Positions 6,043 to 10,052 of a stretch of DNA of 10,052 bases are shown here, in pieces. The first letter of the stretch is position 1, and the number at the start of each line of letters is the position of its first letter. The stretch covers positions 1 through 10,052 of the forward strand of contig URJL01000058.1 of the NCBI GenBank assembly GCA_900548115.1. The letters run 5' to 3'. A program made the translations under genes and the position numbers. The DNA is from an uncultured Eubacteriales bacterium (GTDB lineage: Bacteria > Bacillota > Clostridia > Oscillospirales > CAG-382). The notes beneath the pieces were generated by a model. The model made no database searches and was not told the origin of the DNA. It saw only the letters and a program-made list of their open reading frames with translations.

Positions 6043-7182
6043 CTAATTTCGGTCTTTATTTCCGACCTTTGCGATAAAATCACAAAGCGTTTTGGTCGAT
6101 TCGGGATGGCGGAGAAAATCGATGCTCTCTTTCATAAGCTCCCGTCTTTTCGTATTTTGCAAAAACTGATAGATCACCTCGTCCACGGGGCAGGTCTCCG
6201 ACGCCGCCATCGCCGCACCGCTGTTCAACAAGAATTCCGTGTTGCGATCCTCCTGACCGGGAATCGGATTGACGATGATCATGGGAAGGCGTTTTGCCAG
6301 CGCTTCGGAGGAGGTAAGTCCGCCGGGTTTTGTTACAATGCAGTCTGCGGCGGTCATAAGATCATCGACGTTGTTCACATAACCGAAAGTAAGAAATGTT
6401 TTGGTCTTACGCATGGAGTCGATCTCCACTTTTGCCTCGGCATTGTTGCCGCACACGACGATCGCCTGAAAATCGGTCGGCAGCATATCCAGCTTTGCCA
6501 CAACACTTCGGATGTTTCCGAAGCCCATACTGCCGCTCATGACAAGGATCGTAAGCTTATCGGACAAAAGTCCCAGTTCCTCCCGCGCCTTCTCTTTTGT
6601 CGTCGTTTCGACTGCAAATTTCGGATCGATGGGAATGCCGAAAGGCAGAATCTTCTCGGCAGTAAAGCCTTTGCGAATCAATTGCAGATTCAAAAGCTCA
6701 CTCGGCGTGACGATATAATCAAAATGAATCGATTCCTCCCAAAACGGGTGCGCCGTAAAATCGGTGACGATTCCGATGTTGACCGAATGAATGATCTTCT
6801 TTTCTTTCAAGATGTCCACCATTGCCGCGGCAAAACAATGCGTCGTGACAATGACATCGGGGTTATAATCTTCTATGTAACGGCGAAGCTTAGAGGCAAG
6901 CAGGGTGTTTACGACCTTTACACTGCTCGTGTCCTCGGCATTTTTCTTGCGGTGCTCGGCAAGCTTGTAAAACGAAGCATACGGCTTCGAGATATACTTG
7001 GTGGAAAGCTGATAGCCGTCGTCCAACGCTTTGGCAAGGATTCTGTTGATATGCTCGAAAGCGTCAAGAACCGTACATTCGATTTCGTTTGCCTCCAGCT
7101 GCTTTAAGATCGCCTTGGCGGTGCTGTTATGTCCCTGACCGCAGGTGACCGATATGATCAAAACCTTCATAGGAAATCCCAT
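6043..7182 (-). CDS. GT28 / MGDG-synthase-like glycosyltransferase (processive diacylglycerol glucosyltransferase type)
   Basis: 379 residues with the two-domain GT-B plan of plant MGDG synthase and Bacillus UgtP. The N-terminal MGDG_synth domain contains GQGHNSTA (15-22) and IGIVTDFTAHPFW (136-148). The C-terminal GT28 domain contains MSGSMGFGN (215-223), VVCGNN (242-247) and the donor-binding stretch TKPGGLTSSEALAKRLP (284-300) followed by NPIPGQEDRN (305-314). Relatives move hexose from a UDP-sugar to diacylglycerol on the inner membrane face, giving glycolipids that may anchor lipoteichoic acid; the exact acceptor here is inferred. The start is ambiguous: ATG 7182 has AAAGGAG only 3 nt upstream, while ATG 7170 (MKVLIISV, closer to family starts) has that site 15 nt away. 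A promoter lies at 7268-7296, with spoVG upstream on the same strand and no clear terminator between them. The family is firm, substrate moderate. Confidence 0.88.
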   Translation of the reverse strand: MGFPMKVLIISVTCGQGHNSTAKAILKQLEANEIECTVLDAFEHINRILAKALDDGYQLSTKYISKPYASFYKLAEHRKKNAEDTSSVKVVNTLLASKLRRYIEDYNPDVIVTTHCFAAAMVDILKEKKIIHSVNIGIVTDFTAHPFWEESIHFDYIVTPSELLNLQLIRKGFTAEKILPFGIPIDPKFAVETTTKEKAREELGLLSDKLTILVMSGSMGFGNIRSVVAKLDMLPTDFQAIVVCGNNAEAKVEIDSMRKTKTFLTFGYVNNVDDLMTAADCIVTKPGGLTSSEALAKRLPMIIVNPIPGQEDRNTEFLLNSGAAMAASETCPVDEVIYQFLQNTKRRELMKESIDFLRHPESTKTLCDFIAKVGNKDRN

Positions 7183-7199
7183 TTGCTCCTTTTAACATA

Positions 7200-7231
7200 T
7201 TTTTCACATTCATGGTATACTTTTTCACATT
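7200..7231. repeat. Tandem 11-bp direct repeats 21 bp apart in the glycosyltransferase leader
   Basis: TTTTTCACATT occurs exactly at 7200-7210 and 7221-7231 (AATGTGAAAAA on the coding strand). The 21-bp period equals two helical turns, so both copies present the same DNA face. They lie between the predicted transcription start (about 7261) and the ribosome binding site (about 7187), so they may be a repressor site or an RNA element. Confidence 0.55.
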
Positions 7232-7267
7232 TTACCCGTATAATGTTCGATGGATGTCCGTAAATAT

Positions 7268-7296
7268 AGTATACACCCGTTTCATCGTTTTTTCAA
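7268..7296 (-). promoter_or_regulatory. Sigma-A-type promoter for the GT28 glycosyltransferase
   Basis: On the minus strand TTGAAA (7296-7291) and TATACT (7273-7268) are separated by exactly 17 nt. It begins 8 bp beyond the spoVG stop codon, so the glycosyltransferase probably has its own start point in addition to any read-through from spoVG. The leader is about 80 nt. Confidence 0.65.
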
Positions 7297-7303
7297 GTCC
7301 TTT

Positions 7304-7585
7304 TTACTCGGCATCCGATTTGGGAGTTTCCGTTCGGGTCTCACGGTACGCATCAAGGATGTTTTTTTCCATCCGAGCGCGCGTGTCCGCATTGATGGGA
7401 TGTACGATATCCGAAAAAGTCCCGTCGCTCCGCTTTTTGGACGGCATGACGACAAAAAGCTTTCCGTTCGCCGAAACGAGCTTGATATCGTGTATCGCGA
7501 TGGCGTCGTCCAGCGTCACCGACAAAACCGCCTTCAGCGGCTCGGTATCAAAGATCCTTCTGAATTTAATGTTTGTAATATTCAT
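7304..7585 (-). CDS. spoVG: SpoVG-family regulator (septation protein)
   Basis: 93 residues with the whole conserved SpoVG core: MNITNIKFRRI (1-11), LKAVLSVTLDDAIAIHDIKL (17-36), FVVMPSKKRSDGTFSDIVHP (44-63) and INADTRARMEKNILDAY (64-80), then a variable charged tail. Length is normal (about 85-100). In Bacillus, Listeria and Staphylococcus SpoVG binds nucleic acid and affects sporulation septum timing, capsule, cell-wall and virulence genes. GGCGGG lies 6 nt upstream of the ATG at 7585. It is divergent from murC across an 88-bp region carrying two overlapping palindromes. I found no clear sigma-A or sigma-H promoter there, although spoVG is sigma-H dependent in B. subtilis. Identification is firm. 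Confidence 0.96.
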   Translation of the reverse strand: MNITNIKFRRIFDTEPLKAVLSVTLDDAIAIHDIKLVSANGKLFVVMPSKKRSDGTFSDIVHPINADTRARMEKNILDAYRETRTETPKSDAE

Positions 7586-7631
7586 ATTGTTCCCGCCTTT
7601 CTGAGCTTATCCCTATTGTGCGCAGAAAGGT

Positions 7632-7655
7632 GCGAATCTATTCGCCGAATTCGGC
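7632..7655. repeat. Two overlapping palindromes in the spoVG-murC divergent intergenic region
   Basis: GCGAAT-CT-ATTCGC (7632-7645) and the perfect 12-bp palindrome GCCGAATTCGGC (7644-7655) share two bases. They lie between the two gene starts (7585 minus, 7674 plus), where an operator controlling both genes would be expected. Alternatively they are chance symmetry or part of an RNA leader. Confidence 0.45.
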
Positions 7656-7673
7656 TTCCGAGGTTATTTTTCT

Positions 7674-9059
7674 ATGTCTCAAATTTCTCTGTCTGACCTT
7701 CACAACGTCTATTTTGTCGGCATCGGCGGCGTCAGCATGTCGTCGCTTGCTTTGATTTTAAAAAAACGCGGCATTTCTGTTGCGGGCTATGATCTTTATC
7801 ACTCCGAAAACACCGCGCTTTTGGAGTGCGAAGGAATACAAGTTGACTACGAGCACACCCTTTCGCGTCTTGAAAAAGTCGATACGGTGGTTTTTACCGC
7901 CGCGGTGAACGACAAGACCGCGCCCGAGCTTCCCTTTGCGCGCGGGCATAATATCCGTCTTCTTTCGCGCGCCGAGCTTTTGGGCGCCGTTACCGCCTCT
8001 TACCGCTATTCGGTCGGAATTGCGGGGACGCACGGCAAATCCACCACGACGGGAATGCTGTGTCATATTTTTCTTGCCTACGACAGTGAAAGCTCGGTGA
8101 TCGGCGGCTGTCATATTCCGCTCATCGATTCTTCGTACAAGATCGGCTCGGGCGATCGCGTGGTTTTCGAAGCTTGCGAATACAAGGATTCGTTTTTATC
8201 CATGCACCCGTCTCTCAAGGTGATCTTGAATTGCAAGCTTGATCATGTCGATTATTTCAAAGACATCGATCAGATCAAAAAGTCTTTCCGCACCTTTGCC
8301 GAAACACCGCGTTCCGATGTGCCGGGAGACAACATCGTTCTTGCCGACCGCGATTGTGAAAATACGATGGACGCACTGCGCGGCATAAAAAATCCGCTCT
8401 ATACCTATTCGGTTCGGACCGACGCCGATTTCTGCGCAAAAAATATTACCTTTGAGCACGGCTACGGCACGTTCGACCTGTACCGCGACGGAGCGTGTGT
8501 TCTTCCCGCGATCAAGCTCTTGGTTCCGGGGCTTCACAACGTTTCCGATGCGACGGCCGCCGCCGCCGCGGCGCTTCTGACGGGCGTTCCTGCCGAATAC
8601 GTAAGAAAAGGGCTGGAAAGCTTTTGCGGCGTTTCCCGTCGTTTTGAAAAGAAAGGAACGTACGGCGGCGCGCTTTTGATGGACGATTACGCGCACCACC
8701 CCGACGAGATAACCGTTACGCTCAGCGCGGCAAAAGCGCTCGGAAAGAGCCGCATTTTGTGCGTTTTTCAACCGCATACCTATTCGCGCACCAAGGCGCT
8801 CCTGCCCGATTTTGCAAAGGCGCTTTCGCTTGCCGACCGCGTATATCTCGCACCGATCTACGCCGCGCGCGAGGTCGATACGGGTGAGGTCTCGTCCGAG
8901 ATGCTCGCCGAGAGAATTCCGAACGCCAAAGCTTACGACAGCTTTGATTCGATCGCCGAGGTTCTCGAAAACGAGATCCGTCCCGACGATCTCGTGCTCT
9001 CGATGGGTGCGGGCGAGGCGTACAAAACACTGGATTTATTATTGCGAAAGCAAAAATAA
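7674..9059 (+). CDS. murC: UDP-N-acetylmuramate--L-alanine ligase MurC
   Basis: 461 residues, full length. MurC adds L-alanine to UDP-MurNAc using ATP, the first amino-acid step of cytoplasmic peptidoglycan precursor synthesis. Domain 1 (UDP-binding): VGIGGVSMSSLA (15-26). Domain 2 (ATP-binding Mur ligase): P-loop AGTHGKSTTTGML (117-129), FEACEY (165-170), LDHVDYF (189-195) and VPGLHNVSDATAA (284-296). Domain 3: SRRFEKKG (321-328), DDYAHHPDEI (337-346) and QPHTYSRTKAL (366-376). All expected catalytic motifs are present. EACEY plus NCKLDH in place of the proteobacterial EADE and NIEADH is the usual Gram-positive form as far as I recall. GAGG (7660-7663) lies 10 nt upstream of the ATG. It is divergent from spoVG; a Gfo/Idh/MocA gene follows after 29 nt, but a possible terminator overlaps the murC stop. 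No mur or fts cluster is adjacent, consistent with a dispersed gene. Confidence 0.97.
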   Translation: MSQISLSDLHNVYFVGIGGVSMSSLALILKKRGISVAGYDLYHSENTALLECEGIQVDYEHTLSRLEKVDTVVFTAAVNDKTAPELPFARGHNIRLLSRAELLGAVTASYRYSVGIAGTHGKSTTTGMLCHIFLAYDSESSVIGGCHIPLIDSSYKIGSGDRVVFEACEYKDSFLSMHPSLKVILNCKLDHVDYFKDIDQIKKSFRTFAETPRSDVPGDNIVLADRDCENTMDALRGIKNPLYTYSVRTDADFCAKNITFEHGYGTFDLYRDGACVLPAIKLLVPGLHNVSDATAAAAAALLTGVPAEYVRKGLESFCGVSRRFEKKGTYGGALLMDDYAHHPDEITVTLSAAKALGKSRILCVFQPHTYSRTKALLPDFAKALSLADRVYLAPIYAAREVDTGEVSSEMLAERIPNAKAYDSFDSIAEVLENEIRPDDLVLSMGAGEAYKTLDLLLRKQK

Positions 9060-9070
9060 ATATTTTTTCT
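9035..9070 (+). terminator. AT-rich terminator-like hairpin overlapping the murC stop codon
   Basis: TTTATTATTGC (9035-9045) pairs with GCAAAAATAAA (9050-9060), with one mismatch, around a GAAA tetraloop; six T follow at 9063-9068. The shape is that of a rho-independent terminator, but most pairs are A-T, so efficiency is uncertain. Confidence 0.45.
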
Positions 9071-9088
9071 CCACAGGAGGGTAAAAAC

Positions 9089-10052
9089 ATGGCAGAAGTA
9101 AAAGACAGCATCCTGAACAAATTCGAATCGAATCAGGAAGAAGCTGTAATCGACACGTCGAAAAAACTTCGCATCGGCATCATCGGTACGGGCGGTATCG
9201 CGCACGCGCACATGCAGGCGTATCAGAAACAGCCCGATGTTGAGATCATCGCACTTGCCGATATCGAACCCGGCAAAGCCGCCGCTTTCGCAAAGGAATT
9301 CGGGCTTGAGAATGTCACCTGCTACGAAGGCGAAAACGCGCACCACACGCTTCTCGAAAACGAAAAGCTTGACGCCGTAAGCATCTGCACCTACAACCGC
9401 ACCCACGCGCTCTGTGCGATCGACGCTCTGCGGCACGGGCTTCCCGTTTTGCTCGAAAAGCCGATGTGCGTCACCATGGAGGAAGCGCGTGCCATCATGA
9501 ACGCCGAAAAGGAAAGCGGCAAGTTCGTATCGGTCGGCTTCCAGCCTCGTTTCGACAACAGCATGAAGCAGGTCAAAGCCGTTGTCGGCTCGGGTATTCT
9601 CGGCAGGATCTATTACATTCAGACGGGCGGCGGACGTCGTCACGGTATCCCCTACTATCATCATTCCTTCATCAAGGATGAAACGGCGGGTCTCGGCGCG
9701 CTCGGAGATATCGGATGCTACTCCATCGATATGGTCATGAACGCTATCGGTTATCCGAAGCCACTGACCGTAACCGGATTCAAGTCTGATCTTTTCGGAA
9801 AAGACCCCGGCTATTATACCAATCCCGATGAACCGGAGCTTGCCGAAATGTTCAGCGTCGACGACTTTGCCGGAGCGTTCGTCCGTCTTGAAGGCGGCAT
9901 CATCCTCGATTTCCGCATTTCGTGGGCAATGCATATGGACACTCCCGGCGACACGATCATTCTCGGAACAAAGGGCGGTCTGCGCATTCCTTCGACCGAC
10001 TGCTGGAACGGCTCGATCGGCGGTCCGATGACGATCTACCGCGACATTGCCG
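9089..10052 (+). CDS. Gfo/Idh/MocA-family NAD(P)-dependent oxidoreductase (partial, runs off the right edge)
   Basis: ATG 9089 follows an ideal CAGGAGGG (9074-9081) by 7 nt and the frame stays open to the window end, giving 321 residues. A 26-residue polar N-terminal extension precedes the Rossmann fold KLRIGIIGTGGIAHAHM (26-42). ADIEPGKA (57-64) follows the second strand, then SICTYNRTHA (98-107) and the signature LLEKPMCVT (121-129). The C-terminal substrate domain carries GFQPRF (150-155), QTGGGRRHGIP (178-188) and LGALGDIGCYSIDMV (202-216). The family oxidises or reduces sugars, inositols or nucleotide-sugars with NAD(P). The usual catalytic His after the DxG motif appears as Tyr (DIGCY), as in some subgroups, so the substrate cannot be named. 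At least about 30 C-terminal residues are probably missing. There is hardly room for a promoter after the murC-end hairpin, so co-transcription with murC is plausible. Confidence 0.88.
   Translation, partial: MAEVKDSILNKFESNQEEAVIDTSKKLRIGIIGTGGIAHAHMQAYQKQPDVEIIALADIEPGKAAAFAKEFGLENVTCYEGENAHHTLLENEKLDAVSICTYNRTHALCAIDALRHGLPVLLEKPMCVTMEEARAIMNAEKESGKFVSVGFQPRFDNSMKQVKAVVGSGILGRIYYIQTGGGRRHGIPYYHHSFIKDETAGLGALGDIGCYSIDMVMNAIGYPKPLTVTGFKSDLFGKDPGYYTNPDEPELAEMFSVDDFAGAFVRLEGGIILDFRISWAMHMDTPGDTIILGTKGGLRIPSTDCWNGSIGGPMTIYRDIA

Noticed and set aside
5911..7107. A 398-residue plus-strand open frame opposite the GT28 glycosyltransferase
   Set aside because: Same explanation: shadow of a strongly supported minus-strand gene, Arg/His-rich, with no domain signature, and it runs across a bidirectional terminator.
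7239..7244. Plus-strand TATAAT inside the glycosyltransferase leader
   Set aside because: No -35 at proper spacing and no plus-strand gene follows for more than 400 bp; probably chance in AT-rich DNA.
1..10052. CRISPR array, toxin-antitoxin pair, phage or transposase genes, tRNA or rRNA
   Set aside because: I looked on both strands and found no spaced repeat series, transposase motifs, terminal inverted repeats or structured RNA gene that would support any of these.

Overview
The window looks like a chromosomal segment of a Gram-positive, spore-former-lineage Clostridia bacterium (Ruminococcaceae/Oscillospirales-like). The reasons are a clear spoVG, an AbrB/SpoVT-type domain, a choline-binding-type cell-wall repeat, Gram-positive ribosome binding sites and a processive-type GT28 glycolipid glycosyltransferase. 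The taxonomic call is inference from gene content.

Layout. Bases 1-3450 are an accessory, envelope-polysaccharide flavoured stretch. It holds the 3' end of a cell-wall-binding-repeat protein, an intact capF-type bifunctional reductase/epimerase of N-acetyl-L-fucosamine synthesis, a nucleotidyltransferase-fold gene broken by a frameshift at its catalytic Asp pair, a broken XRE regulator with a membrane tail, and a truncated AbrB-type gene on the minus strand. Three small apparent indels and one domain truncation fall within about 1.6 kb. This is either a decaying locus edge or a patch of poor sequence.

Bases 3560-10052 are tidy and fully intact. They hold a minus-strand lactonase-family beta-propeller and a divergent plus-strand AI-2E-family permease, with a recognisable promoter for each in the shared intergenic region. 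A bidirectional terminator separates the permease from a convergent minus-strand GT28/MGDG-synthase-like glycosyltransferase. Upstream of that gene lies spoVG on the same strand. Plus-strand murC diverges from spoVG, and a Gfo/Idh/MocA oxidoreductase that runs off the window follows murC.

Functionally, murC (peptidoglycan precursor), the GT28 enzyme (probably membrane glycolipid), spoVG (RNA/DNA-binding regulator tied to envelope and sporulation in Firmicutes) and capF (capsule sugar) all touch the cell envelope, but only spoVG and the glycosyltransferase look potentially co-transcribed. I found no CRISPR array, rRNA, tRNA, insertion sequence or convincing undescribed multi-gene system. The best leads are the frameshift cluster, the truncated AbrB gene with an unrelated tail, and several regulatory-looking repeats and hairpins.
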